Source of the DNA: Candidatus Methylomirabilis sp.
GTDB lineage: Bacteria > Methylomirabilota > Methylomirabilia > Methylomirabilales > Methylomirabilaceae
Assembly (NCBI RefSeq): GCF_028716865.1
Contig: NZ_JAQUOY010000024.1
Coordinates: 1 to 39,433 of the forward strand
Direction of reading: 5' to 3'
DNA length: 39,433 bases
Shown here: positions 1-7,888 of the stretch, piece by piece
Numbering within the stretch: position 1 is the stretch's first letter
Layout: each line of letters opens with the position of its first letter
Program-made: the position numbers and the translations under genes
The notes under the pieces: model-generated
Told to the model about the DNA's origin: nothing
The model's input: the letters and a program-made list of their open reading frames with translations, nothing else
Database searches by the model: none

Positions 1-410
1 ACCCGCTCCAGCTCCACCGCGAGCTCGACTGGGTCATCAAGCACGGGCTCATCACCTCCTACATCACCCGCAAGGGCTGCTCCTTCGACGACCAGCGCGT
101 CTTCATGCTGGACCTGCAGTACCATGACATCAAGCGGACCCGTGGGCTGTACTACCTTATGTTGCATGACGGACTGATCGATCGGGTGATTACAGAGGAC
201 GAGATCGAAGCGGCCATGACGACGCCGCCGCAGACGACCAGAGCCAAGGTACGAAGCGACTTTATCAAGTACGCGAATGAGAAGAACAAGTCGTACGATG
301 TGGGTTGGAGCTACCTGAAGCTGAACGATCGGTATCAGCGCACGATCCTCTGCAAGGATCCGTTCAAGCCATGGGATCCGCGCGTGGATGAACTGATCGG
401 TTTGTCGTAG
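1..410 (+). CDS. pafA: Pup--protein ligase PafA, C-terminal part (5' end outside window)
   Basis: The open frame runs in from the left edge (frame begins at base 3) to a TAG at 408-410, giving about 135 C-terminal residues. PafA joins the C-terminal Glu of Pup (or the related Ubact modifier in some Gram-negatives) to substrate lysines, marking proteins for the bacterial proteasome. The tail carries the blocks LDLQYHDIKRTRGLYYL, PPQTTRAKVR and LKLNDRYQRTILCKDPF. The last block is typical of the PafA ligase C-terminal domain rather than of the deamidase Dop. The catalytic domain lies outside the window. The next gene, 178 bases on, is an aminopeptidase, which would suit a peptide-recycling role, but no operon is evident because a repeat hairpin sits between them. 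Confidence 0.85.
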   Translation, partial: PLQLHRELDWVIKHGLITSYITRKGCSFDDQRVFMLDLQYHDIKRTRGLYYLMLHDGLIDRVITEDEIEAAMTTPPQTTRAKVRSDFIKYANEKNKSYDVGWSYLKLNDRYQRTILCKDPFKPWDPRVDELIGLS

Positions 411-430
411 GGGCCGTGCGTGGGGGCGCA

Positions 431-493
431 GCGTTCAGCGGTCAGCCCTTCCGCACGTTTCGGTGTAGGCACTGATAGCTGATAACTGAACGC
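431..493. repeat. Intergenic inverted repeat
   Basis: The arms GCGTTCAGCGGTCAGC (431-446) and GCTGATAACTGAACGC (478-493) are complementary with a few mismatches around a 31-base loop. The same wording (cagc-g-tcagc, ctga-agc) recurs in the gaps between the ankyrin genes, so this looks like a dispersed repeat family. No T-run follows, so a terminator role is not obvious. Confidence 0.6.
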
Positions 494-587
494 GTACAGC
501 GGTACGAAGAGAGAGGGGTGGCAGCCGCCATCCCTCCTATTTTTACGGCCACGAGGTGGACGTGGATTGTTTGAAAGGAGTGATCGA

Positions 588-2108
588 GTGAAGGTAGAGC
601 TCAGGACAGAGGAACTACTTTCTTATGAAGGAGATGCGCTGATCGTGAATCTCTTCGAGGGGGTGGAGCACCCAGGCGGGGCGACTGGGGCAGTGGACCA
701 GGCGCTCGGGGGATCGATCGCCTCCGCCATCCGCCAGCAGGAGTTCAAAGGTAAACTGCATGAGCGGCTCCTACTGCATACCAGCGGACAGCTTTCAGTG
801 AGCCGTGTGCTGGTGATCGGGCTGGGCAAGCAGGACGAATTTACCCTTGATCGGGCGCGCTCGGCTTCTGCAGAGGCGATGCGCCATCTGCGCGGGGTGG
901 GGGCGCGAAAGGTGGCGTCCATCGTGCACGGCGCCGGTATCGGAGGGCTGGATGTCGGGCAGGCGGCTTGTGCTGTCACCGAGGGGGCATTGTTGGGCCT
1001 CTATCGGTTTGATATGTATAAGAAACCGGAAGAAAACGGGAAGAAGGTCATCCAGGCGCTGACGCTGCTGGAGCGTGACAAAACCAAGATTCCCGCAATG
1101 AGGGAGGGAGTGCGTCGCGGCCGAATCCTGGCCGAGGCTGTGAGCTTCGCCCGTGACTTAGTGAATGAACCGGCAAATACCCTGACCCCGTCAGAACTGG
1201 CGGCGCGAGCCAGGAAGATGGCGAGCGGCTTAGGCCTCACGATCAAGATCCTGGAGCGCGCCGACATGAAGAAACTCGGTATGGGGGCGCTCCTGGGGGT
1301 GGCTCAAGGAAGTCAGGAGCCCCCGAAGTTCATTGAGGTGAGCTACAAGGGGAGAAAAGGGAAAGGGACGGGTCCGCGCCTCGGCCTGGTAGGGAAGGCG
1401 TTGACCTTCGATTCGGGAGGGATCTCGATCAAGCCGAGCGAGGGGATGGAGGCGATGAAGAGCGACATGGCCGGTGGGGCGGCGGTCCTCGCAGCGATCA
1501 AAGGGATCGCGGAGCTCAAGCTGCCGGTGGATGTGACGGCCATTGTGCCGGCGACGGAGAATATGCCAAGCGGGACGGCCCAGCGTCCCGGCGATATCGT
1601 CAAGGCCATGAACGGCAAGACGATCGAGGTGATCAACACGGATGCTGAGGGGCGTCTGATCCTGGCTGATGCGCTCTGTTACGCCTGTGACAGGGGCCTT
1701 ACTCATCTCGTCGACGTTGCGACATTGACGGGTGCCTGCGTTATCGCTCTCGGGTCAGTTCGGACCGGCGCCTTTACCAATGACGCCGAACTGCTGCGGC
1801 AGGTGAAGGAGGCGAGCGAGGCGGCCGGCGAGAAGATCTGGGAACTGCCGATGGATGATGAGTACGCCGAACAGATCAAGAGCGATTATGCGGACATGAA
1901 GAATGTCGGCGGGCGAAAAGCCGGGCCGATTACCGGCGCGAAGCTTCTGGCGAACTTTATCGGGAAAGCGCCGTGGGTTCATCTGGACATTGCCGGAACC
2001 GCGCAAACCGAGAAGGACAGCGGATATCAGGTGAAGGGGGGAACAGGGGTGATGGTCCGTACCCTGATCTCTTTAGCGATGAGCTTCGCCGGGTCCGGGA
2101 AGAGGTGA
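588..2108 (+). CDS. pepA: Leucyl aminopeptidase (M17 family)
   Basis: Cytosolic aminopeptidase that removes N-terminal residues from peptides using two metal ions. The N-terminal regulatory domain is followed by the catalytic domain with the family signature NTDAEGRL at residues 350-357. Metal and catalytic residues expected of PepA are present: K270 and D275 in GKALTFDSGG, D293 in KSDMAGG, D352 and E354 in the signature. Length is 506 aa, close to E. coli PepA (503). I chose GTG 588 because AAAGGAG lies at 574-580 with a 7-base gap. The TTG at 567 precedes that ribosome site and is not credible. It may act downstream of the proteasome, but that is inference from the adjacent pafA. Confidence 0.95.
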   Translation: MKVELRTEELLSYEGDALIVNLFEGVEHPGGATGAVDQALGGSIASAIRQQEFKGKLHERLLLHTSGQLSVSRVLVIGLGKQDEFTLDRARSASAEAMRHLRGVGARKVASIVHGAGIGGLDVGQAACAVTEGALLGLYRFDMYKKPEENGKKVIQALTLLERDKTKIPAMREGVRRGRILAEAVSFARDLVNEPANTLTPSELAARARKMASGLGLTIKILERADMKKLGMGALLGVAQGSQEPPKFIEVSYKGRKGKGTGPRLGLVGKALTFDSGGISIKPSEGMEAMKSDMAGGAAVLAAIKGIAELKLPVDVTAIVPATENMPSGTAQRPGDIVKAMNGKTIEVINTDAEGRLILADALCYACDRGLTHLVDVATLTGACVIALGSVRTGAFTNDAELLRQVKEASEAAGEKIWELPMDDEYAEQIKSDYADMKNVGGRKAGPITGAKLLANFIGKAPWVHLDIAGTAQTEKDSGYQVKGGTGVMVRTLISLAMSFAGSGKR

Positions 2109-2135
2109 TGACATTCCTGGACCGTTGGGGGGATT

Positions 2136-2366
2136 CTACACAGCGACGCAGGTCACCGTCCTTGTGACGCCCTTCAAGGTGCGGATTTTCGAGAGGACGA
2201 CCGCCCCGACCGTGCCGACGTCAGTTGCCTCAACGCACGCGATCACATCGTAGGGTCCGGTTACAGCATGCGCCGACTTCACCCCTTTTATCTTCTGCAA
2301 TGCTTTGACGATGTTGGCCGTCTGGTCCGATGAACCTTCGATCAGGACATACGCAGTGGTTGTCAT
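2136..2366 (-). CDS. Stand-alone Lrp/AsnC ligand-binding (RAM) domain protein
   Basis: This 76-aa protein is only the dimeric alpha/beta-barrel effector domain of the Lrp/AsnC family, with no helix-turn-helix. Visible features are the opening strand TAYVLIEG, the effector-pocket wording VTGPYDVIACVEA (residues 40-52), and the closing strand VTRTVTCVAV. Such single domains bind amino acids or partner regulators. The target here cannot be told. Start ATG 2366 is preceded on its strand by AAAGGAGG at a normal distance. The gene converges with pepA, whose stop is 27 bases away, and diverges from the MFS gene. Confidence 0.85.
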   Translation of the reverse strand: MTTTAYVLIEGSSDQTANIVKALQKIKGVKSAHAVTGPYDVIACVEATDVGTVGAVVLSKIRTLKGVTRTVTCVAV

Positions 2367-2527
2367 AGTGGATTCCTCCTTTCGGGTAGCCGAACGCTAA
2401 GATAGGGTTATAATAATAAAAGAGCTGACTCTTTCTGCCGACAACGTCTGCCTCAGGAGTCTCCGGCCACTCATATGCCCGGAACAATGGCTCAATCTGA
2501 TAGGCGGATGATCTCGACTCGACGTAT

Positions 2528-2553
2528 GTATACGATAGATTCCAGCGGTATAC
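2528..2553. promoter_or_regulatory. Paired GTATAC palindromes upstream of the MFS gene
   Basis: Two copies of the palindrome GTATAC start exactly 20 bases apart (2528-2533 and 2548-2553), about two helical turns, and lie 31 bases before the MFS start. That geometry is what a dimeric regulator would bind, but no known operator is matched. The rest of the 2367-2583 gap holds an AT-rich stretch near 2400-2420 that may carry the promoter of the minus-strand Lrp-domain gene. Nothing else is clear. Confidence 0.3.
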
Positions 2554-2583
2554 AAGGAGAAAGATAGGGGGCTGACCTTACAG

Positions 2584-3819
2584 ATGGATCGATCAGGTAA
2601 GGGTCACGTCATAACGTTATCGAGCCCGACCAGTCAGGCGCGGGATAGCTCTGTCGATGAAACGATTTCCAGCTTCAACTTCTTCGTTGCCTGCCTTGCG
2701 AATTTTTTCTTTTTCTCCAGTCTCAACGCCTTCAGTTTGCTCCCCCTCTACATCAAGACACTCGGGGGGACCGAATCGCAGATCGGTTGGGTCATGGGGA
2801 GCTACAGTCTTACGGCCATTCTTGGGCAGCCGCTGGCTGGGGCCCTTGTTGACCGCTTTGGACGTAAGCGATTTCTCCTGGTGGGATCGGCGTTAGGGAT
2901 ACTGGCCTCGGTCGGCTTTGCCTTTTCGACCCACATGGATGCGCGATTTATTTTCTTTCGCATCCTGCAGGGTATCGGGTACTCCACCTTCTATGTCGCG
3001 AATCTGACCCTGGTGGCTGAAATCGTCCCATCGAGCCGTCGCGGGGAGGCGGTAGGTCTTTTCGGAATCTCGGGACTCATTACGATCGCACTCTCTCCCG
3101 CCCTCGGGGAGCAGGTGATCCATCGTGCGGGATATTCGACTTTCTTTTTGGCCGCCGCGGTTGCCGCAACGGGCTGCCTGCTGACCAGTCTGGCGTTTCG
3201 TAATCTCGCCTCGATGCCACGCGAAGCTGTCTCTTCGGGTCCTTCTTTCTTGATCCCGCCGGTCCGCATTCTTCCGCCAATTCTCCTCTCGCTGGTATTC
3301 GGTCTGACCTCCGGGGCGGTATTCGTATTCCTGCCGACCTACGCGACGCAGGCTGGGTTGCCGCGCATCGGTGGATTCTACATCGCGTATAGCGTGGCTG
3401 CGATAGGCATCCGGTTGGCATGTGGCAGATTGTCTGATCGATGGGGGCGTCGGCGCGTGATCCTTCCCGCCCTGTTGCTTATGGGATCCGGTACCCTGGG
3501 ACTTGTCTGGCTCGTCTCTCCAGTCGGTCTGTTGCTGGTTGGGATGCTGACCGGAATGGCTCACGGCTTGCTGTTTCCCGCCCTGAGTGCCTACGCAATC
3601 GATCTCGCGGACTCGGAGGAGCGAGGCCGCTCCATTGGCGCGTTCACCACTGCAATGTTGCTTGGCCATGCCCTTGCATCGTTCATATTCGGTATTGTCG
3701 CAGAGCAGTTCGGCTACCGGCTGATCTACCTGTTGGCTTCGACAATTGCGATCACGACGTTTTTTGTAATGTGTCGTTTTCGAGATAGCTCAAATACGCA
3801 GATGACCTCATACGTGTGA
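2584..3819 (+). CDS. Major facilitator superfamily transporter
   Basis: A 411-aa, roughly 12-helix inner-membrane carrier. The MFS motif A appears in both halves, as GALVDRFGRKR (residues 86-96) after the second helix and as GRLSDRWGRRR in the second half. The N-terminus has a polar lead of about 30 residues before the first helix (FNFFVACLANFFFFSS). The family moves small molecules by proton coupling. The substrate cannot be read from sequence, although drug or sugar efflux carriers are the closest in layout. A purine-rich AAGGAGAAAGATAGGGGG lies upstream, a little far from the ATG. The ankyrin cluster begins 37 bases after its stop, so read-through into ank1 is possible. Confidence 0.9.
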   Translation: MDRSGKGHVITLSSPTSQARDSSVDETISSFNFFVACLANFFFFSSLNAFSLLPLYIKTLGGTESQIGWVMGSYSLTAILGQPLAGALVDRFGRKRFLLVGSALGILASVGFAFSTHMDARFIFFRILQGIGYSTFYVANLTLVAEIVPSSRRGEAVGLFGISGLITIALSPALGEQVIHRAGYSTFFLAAAVAATGCLLTSLAFRNLASMPREAVSSGPSFLIPPVRILPPILLSLVFGLTSGAVFVFLPTYATQAGLPRIGGFYIAYSVAAIGIRLACGRLSDRWGRRRVILPALLLMGSGTLGLVWLVSPVGLLLVGMLTGMAHGLLFPALSAYAIDLADSEERGRSIGAFTTAMLLGHALASFIFGIVAEQFGYRLIYLLASTIAITTFFVMCRFRDSSNTQMTSYV

Positions 3820-3856
3820 GCCTCTGTTGGGATGTACGATCTGAAAAGGAGATTAC

Positions 3857-4768
3857 ATGGGGTTCTTCAGCTCATTATTTGAGGGTGGCGGGAAACTTGG
3901 CAAGAACCTTATCGATGCGTCTAAATCTGGAACCGCCGAAAACGTCAAGAGCCTGTTAGCTCAAGGCGCAGATACGAACGCCCGTGATAAACATGGCTGG
4001 ACTCCCCTGATGCATGCGTCCTGGCATGGACGTTCCGAAGTGGTAGAGCTATTGCTCGCTCAAGGGGCGGATGTGAATGCGACTGATCAACATAGCTGGA
4101 CCGCCCTGATGCGGGCATCCTGGAAAGGGCATTCCGGAATGGCAGAGTTGCTGCTCGCTCAAGGGGCGGATCCGAACGTGAAGGATCATAATGGTGTGAC
4201 TCCCCTGATGCATGCAGCCGGGCATGGACGTTCCGAAGTGGTAGAGCTGCTGCTCGCTCAAGGGGCTGATGTACATGCGACAGATAAAGACGGCTGGACC
4301 GCCCTGATGCATGCAGCCGGGCATGGGCGTTCCGGGGTGGTAGAGCTGCTGCTCGCTCAAGGGGCTGATGTACATGCGACAGATAAAGACGGCTGGACCG
4401 CCCTGATGCGGGCGTCCTGGAATGGGCATGCCGGGGTGGTAGAGCTGTTGCTCAGTCAAGGGGCGGATCCGAACGTGAAGGATAAGAATGGCGGAACTGC
4501 CCTGATACGTGCGTCTTGGAGAGGACATTCCGGGGTGGTAGAGATGCTGCTTAATCATGACGCTGATGCGAACGCAATGGATTATAAGGGCGGGACGGCC
4601 CTGATTCGCGCATCAGAGAGAGGACGTTCCAGGATTGTAGGGCTGCTGCTTAATAAAGGCGCTGACGTGAAAGTGAAAGATCATAGTCGTCAGACGGCCC
4701 GGATGTATGCGTCTTCCAATGGCCATTCTAAAGTTGCTGAACTGCTGGACAGGCACGCGATAAGCTAA
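3857..4768 (+). CDS. Ankyrin-repeat protein, paralogue 1 of 6
   Basis: 303 aa made of a short N-terminal block (MGFFSSLFEGGGK) and about nine 33-residue ankyrin repeats with the usual TALM-A-GH-VVELLL-GAD pattern. The first repeat is a degenerate cap (LIDASKSGTAENVKSLLAQGAD). Ankyrin stacks bind other proteins and no enzymatic domain is present, so a scaffold, inhibitor or effector role is possible. There is no Sec signal. The first eight residues are hydrophobic and could touch a membrane. AAGGAG at 3846-3851 supports ATG 3857. At DNA level, 4241-4311 and 4340-4410 are nearly identical one-repeat units 99 bases apart, a sign of recent internal duplication. Confidence 0.93.
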   Translation: MGFFSSLFEGGGKLGKNLIDASKSGTAENVKSLLAQGADTNARDKHGWTPLMHASWHGRSEVVELLLAQGADVNATDQHSWTALMRASWKGHSGMAELLLAQGADPNVKDHNGVTPLMHAAGHGRSEVVELLLAQGADVHATDKDGWTALMHAAGHGRSGVVELLLAQGADVHATDKDGWTALMRASWNGHAGVVELLLSQGADPNVKDKNGGTALIRASWRGHSGVVEMLLNHDADANAMDYKGGTALIRASERGRSRIVGLLLNKGADVKVKDHSRQTARMYASSNGHSKVAELLDRHAIS

Positions 4769-4791
4769 GAAAAAGGCGCATAACTTCACGT

Positions 4792-4932
4792 ATGAAAATT
4801 CCCTTTTGGGCTATCCACTTGACTCTCGCAGGCGCTATGTATATGGTTTTATGGTCTGGGGTGGGTTGCCAGGCAACTATTGCTCCGGCAGGGATCGATC
4901 CGGCTGCTTGCCGGATCAGATGGACGGGCTGA
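4792..4932 (+). CDS. Possible small membrane or lipoprotein-like ORF (46 aa)
   Basis: An ATG-to-TGA frame in the gap between ank1 and ank2. It starts MKIPFWAIHLTLAGAMYMVL and has one hydrophobic segment followed by SGVGC, loosely like a lipoprotein processing site. No good ribosome-binding site precedes it. The same stretch contains a promoter-like pair (TTGACT 4819-4824, 17 bases, TATGGT 4842-4847), so the region may be regulatory for ank2 rather than coding. Low certainty. Confidence 0.25.
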   Translation: MKIPFWAIHLTLAGAMYMVLWSGVGCQATIAPAGIDPAACRIRWTG

Positions 4933-4950
4933 GCGTTAAAAGGAGGTTAT

Positions 4951-5664
4951 ATGGGTTTCTTCAGCTCATTATTTGAAAGTGACAGGAAGCCTGTTGATAA
5001 ACTTATCGAGGCGTCTAAATCCGGAGACGCCGAAAAAGTAAAAAGCCTGTTGGCTGAAGGCGCTGACGTGAACGTGAGAGACCAGGATAGTGTGACCGCT
5101 CTGATGTCTGCATCCGGACATGGGCATTCCGGGGTGGTAGAGCTGCTGCTCAAGCACGACGCTGAGATAAACGCGATAGATAAAGACGGCTGGACGGCCC
5201 TGATGCATGCATCCTGGCATGGGCATGCCGAGGTTGTACAGATACTACTCAAGCGCGGGGCTGATCTGAACGCCAAGGCGCGCAGTGGTGCAACGGCCCT
5301 GATGCGTGCGTCTGAGAAAGGGCATTCCAGAGTTGTGGGGCTGCTGCTCAATCACGACGTTGATGTGGATGCCAGGGCGAATGATGGCGCGACCGCCTTG
5401 ATACGCGCATCCTGGCATGGACATGCCGGGGTTGTGGGGCTGCTGCTCAATCACGGTGCTGATGTGAATGCAAGAGACCACAATCGCGCGACCGCCTTGA
5501 TACGCGCATCCTGGCATGGGCATACCAAGGTGACAGAGCTGCTGCTCGATAAGGGCGCTGATGTGAACGCGAAGGATAATATGAATGCGACGGCCTGGAT
5601 GTATGCCTCCCAGAATAAATTGTCTAAGATTACTGAACTGCTGGACAAACACGGGGCGCGCTAA
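4951..5664 (+). CDS. Ankyrin-repeat protein, paralogue 2 of 6
   Basis: The shortest member at 237 aa, with about seven repeats. The N-terminal block is MGFFSSLFESDRKPVDK, followed by the cap LIEASKSGDAEKVKSLLAEGAD. The second-last and last repeats end in ATAWMYASQNKLSKITELLDKH, the same C-cap style as paralogue 1. AAAGGAGG ends about five bases before ATG 4951. Being two repeats shorter than most siblings fits loss or gain of whole 99-base units. Function unknown beyond predicted protein binding. Confidence 0.92.
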   Translation: MGFFSSLFESDRKPVDKLIEASKSGDAEKVKSLLAEGADVNVRDQDSVTALMSASGHGHSGVVELLLKHDAEINAIDKDGWTALMHASWHGHAEVVQILLKRGADLNAKARSGATALMRASEKGHSRVVGLLLNHDVDVDARANDGATALIRASWHGHAGVVGLLLNHGADVNARDHNRATALIRASWHGHTKVTELLLDKGADVNAKDNMNATAWMYASQNKLSKITELLDKHGAR

Positions 5665-5682
5665 GATTGGACGCAGCGATCA

Positions 5683-5766
5683 GCTTTCAGCGGCCAAGGG
5701 ATGGGAAGTAGAGGGCGCTATTTACCTTCGGCCTTCAGCCTGGCGCTGATCGCTGAAAGCCTTTTT
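5683..5766. repeat. Inverted repeat with T-run between ank2 and ank3
   Basis: Arms GCTTTCAGCG (5683-5692) and CGCTGAAAGC (5751-5760) are perfect complements, and CTTTTT follows at 5761-5766. Nested arms CGATCAGC (5677-5684) and GCTGATCG (5745-5752) offer an alternative fold. The loop contains a 33-base segment (5718-5750) repeated identically at 8858-8890 and with changes near 6794-6825. It is both a dispersed repeat and a plausible factor-independent terminator. Confidence 0.6.
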
Positions 5767-5786
5767 CGTAGGAAGAGGGGGGTTGC

Positions 5787-6698
5787 ATGGGTTTCCTGAG
5801 CTCATTATTTGGGAGTGGTGGGAAGCGTGGTAAAAGGCTCATTGAGGCGTCCAAATCCGGAGACAGCGACACAGTGAAGCGCCTGTTGGCTGAAGGCGCC
5901 GATGTGAATGGAACGGATGGGGATGGCTGGACAGCCCTGATACATGCGTCCTTCTACGGGCAGACCGATGTTGCAGAACTCCTCCTCAATAAAGGCGCTG
6001 ATGTGAATGCGAAGGATAAGAATGGCGGAACGGCATTGATACGAGCGGCCTGGAAGGAGCATATCAGAATTGTGGAGATGCTGCTCAAAAGGGGCGCTGA
6101 GGTCAATGTGAAGGATAAGGATAGTTTCAGCGCGCTGATGCGTGCGGCATGGAATGGCCGCTTCGGGGTGATAGAGATGCTGCTCAATGCCGGGGCTGTC
6201 ATCGATGCGAAAGACAAGTTTGGATTAACCGCCCTCATGCGCGCGTCGTTGAACGGACATACCAGGATTGCAGAGCTCCTGCTCAATAAAGGTGCGGATG
6301 TAAACGCGCGGGATCAACATGACGGGACAGCGCTGATACAGGCGGCTGCACATGGACATGCCGAGGTTGCAGGCCTCCTGCTCGATCGCGGTGCAGACCT
6401 AAACGCGCGGGATCAGTATAGCAGGACGGCGCTGATACGGGCGGCTGCGCACGGACATGCCGAGGCTGCGAAGCTCCTGCTCGATCGCGGTGCAGACCTA
6501 AACGCGCGGGATCAACATGGCTGGACGGCGCTGATACGGGCGGCTGCGCACGGACATACCGGGCTTGCAGAGCTCCTGCTCAGCCGCGGCGCGGATCTGA
6601 ACACACTGGACGTTGAGGGCGGAAATGCCCTGATGCGGGCGACATTGAATGGGCATACGAAGATGTGCGAATTGTTGAAACAGTATGGAGCGAGCTGA
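5787..6698 (+). CDS. Ankyrin-repeat protein, paralogue 3 of 6
   Basis: 303 aa, about nine repeats, N-terminal block MGFLSSLFGSGGKRGK. Its repeats use alanine-rich helices (ALIRAAAHGHAEAAKLLLDRGADLNARDQ) and three consecutive units (about 6300-6590) share AACGCGCGGGATCA wording, pointing to local unit duplication different from that in paralogues 1 and 4. A purine run GGAAGAGGGGGG precedes ATG 5787. The protein ends in an asparagine/histidine-capped helix, CELLKQYGAS. No extra domain is visible. Confidence 0.92.
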   Translation: MGFLSSLFGSGGKRGKRLIEASKSGDSDTVKRLLAEGADVNGTDGDGWTALIHASFYGQTDVAELLLNKGADVNAKDKNGGTALIRAAWKEHIRIVEMLLKRGAEVNVKDKDSFSALMRAAWNGRFGVIEMLLNAGAVIDAKDKFGLTALMRASLNGHTRIAELLLNKGADVNARDQHDGTALIQAAAHGHAEVAGLLLDRGADLNARDQYSRTALIRAAAHGHAEAAKLLLDRGADLNARDQHGWTALIRAAAHGHTGLAELLLSRGADLNTLDVEGGNALMRATLNGHTKMCELLKQYGAS

Positions 6699-6859
6699 GG
6701 TTGGAAGAAGCGATCAGCCCTCAGCGATCAAGAGATAGGAGTATAGACTAAAGGCTGAAGGCTGAAGGATCCTCACAATCTTCTACCTTCAGTCTATTTA
6801 CCTTCGGTCTTCAGTCTGGTGCTGACCGCTGACACCTATTGTCTGAGAAGGGAGGGTGC
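6699..6859. repeat. Repeat-rich spacer between ank3 and ank4
   Basis: Contains GCGATCAGCCCTCAGCGATC near 6709, two tandem AAGGCTGAAGG units near 6750-6765, then 6794-6825, a diverged copy of the 33-base segment found at 5718-5750. The GGCTGAAGG and CCTTCAG/CTTCGG words are complementary, so the spacer can fold into a hairpin. Same family as the other inter-ankyrin gaps. Confidence 0.55.
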
Positions 6860-7771
6860 ATGGGTTTATTTGGCTCACTATTTGAGGGTGGTGGAAAGCA
6901 TGGCGCAAAGCTCATCGCGGCGTCTCAATCCGGAGAGTCCGATAAAGTCAAGAGCCTGTTAGCTGAAGGCGCCGATGTGAATGCGAAGGATCGCGAAGGT
7001 TGGACACCTCTGATGCATGCGTCCTGGCATGGACATGCCGAGGTTGCAGAGTTGTTGCTCGATCGCGGCGCAGACCTGAACGCGAGTGACAATAATGGCG
7101 GGACGGCCCTCATACGCGCATCCTGGCACGGGTATGCCGGAATTGTAGAGCGGCTGCTCGCTAAAGGCGCCGATGTGAATGCGAGCGATAAGGACAGCTT
7201 TACGGCCCTGATGTATGCGGCCGAGAATGGGCATGCCAAGGTTGCGGAACTGCTGCTCGCTAAAGGCGCCGATGCGAACGTCAGGGCGAATAGTGGCCGG
7301 ACGGTCCTGATGATGACGTGTGCGGAAGGATATACCGGAATCGTAGAGGCACTTCTCAACCAAGGCGCCGATGTGCATGCGAAGGACAAGAGCGGCTGGA
7401 CGCCTCTGATGTATGCGTCCGGGAAGGGGCATACCGGAATCGCAGAGCTGCTGCTCGCGAAAGGCGCCGATGTGAATGCGAAGGATAATAATAGTGTAAC
7501 GGCCCTGATGCGTGCGTCTGTGAATGGACAAGCCAAGGTTACAGAGCTGCTGCTCGCGAAAGGCGCCGATGTGAATGCGAAGGATAATAATAGTGTAACG
7601 GCCCTGATGTATGCGTCCGGGAAAGGGCATGCCAAGGTTGCAGAGTTACTGCTCACGCATGGCGCTGATGTGAACGTCAAGGCGACTGATGGCGGGACGG
7701 CCCTGGAGTATGCGCATTGGCATGGGTATGATGACGTTGCTCAACTGCTTGAGAGACACGGGGCGCACTGA
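6860..7771 (+). CDS. Ankyrin-repeat protein, paralogue 4 of 6
   Basis: 303 aa from ATG 6860, which follows AAGGGAGGG and matches the start block of its siblings (MGLFGSLFEGGGKHGAK). An upstream in-frame codon at 6839 would add seven residues lacking in the others. About nine repeats. Two neighbouring units beginning at 7443 and 7542 are identical over roughly 68 bases (LLLAKGADVNAKDNNSVTALM), a very recent 99-base duplication. One unit (SGRTVLMMTCAEGYTGIVEALL) departs from the consensus and may be an interaction surface. Confidence 0.92.
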   Translation: MGLFGSLFEGGGKHGAKLIAASQSGESDKVKSLLAEGADVNAKDREGWTPLMHASWHGHAEVAELLLDRGADLNASDNNGGTALIRASWHGYAGIVERLLAKGADVNASDKDSFTALMYAAENGHAKVAELLLAKGADANVRANSGRTVLMMTCAEGYTGIVEALLNQGADVHAKDKSGWTPLMYASGKGHTGIAELLLAKGADVNAKDNNSVTALMRASVNGQAKVTELLLAKGADVNAKDNNSVTALMYASGKGHAKVAELLLTHGADVNVKATDGGTALEYAHWHGYDDVAQLLERHGAH

Positions 7772-7888
7772 GCGGGAGTAGAGGCTGAAGGCTGAAGGTT
7801 TTGAGGATGCGTCAGTCTTCGGTCTTCGGCCTGAACACCAGCTTTGAGTGCCGGTCGCCTGCGGCTATTCTCAAGAGGAGGAGATACG
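7772..7888. repeat. Repeat-rich spacer between ank4 and ank5
   Basis: Holds the tandem words GGCTGAAGGCTGAAGG (about 7783-7798) and the complementary CTTCGGTCTTCGGCC (about 7817-7832). They can pair around a short AT-richer loop. The second half, to 7888, carries the ribosome site AAGAGGAGGAG of paralogue 5. Confidence 0.5.
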
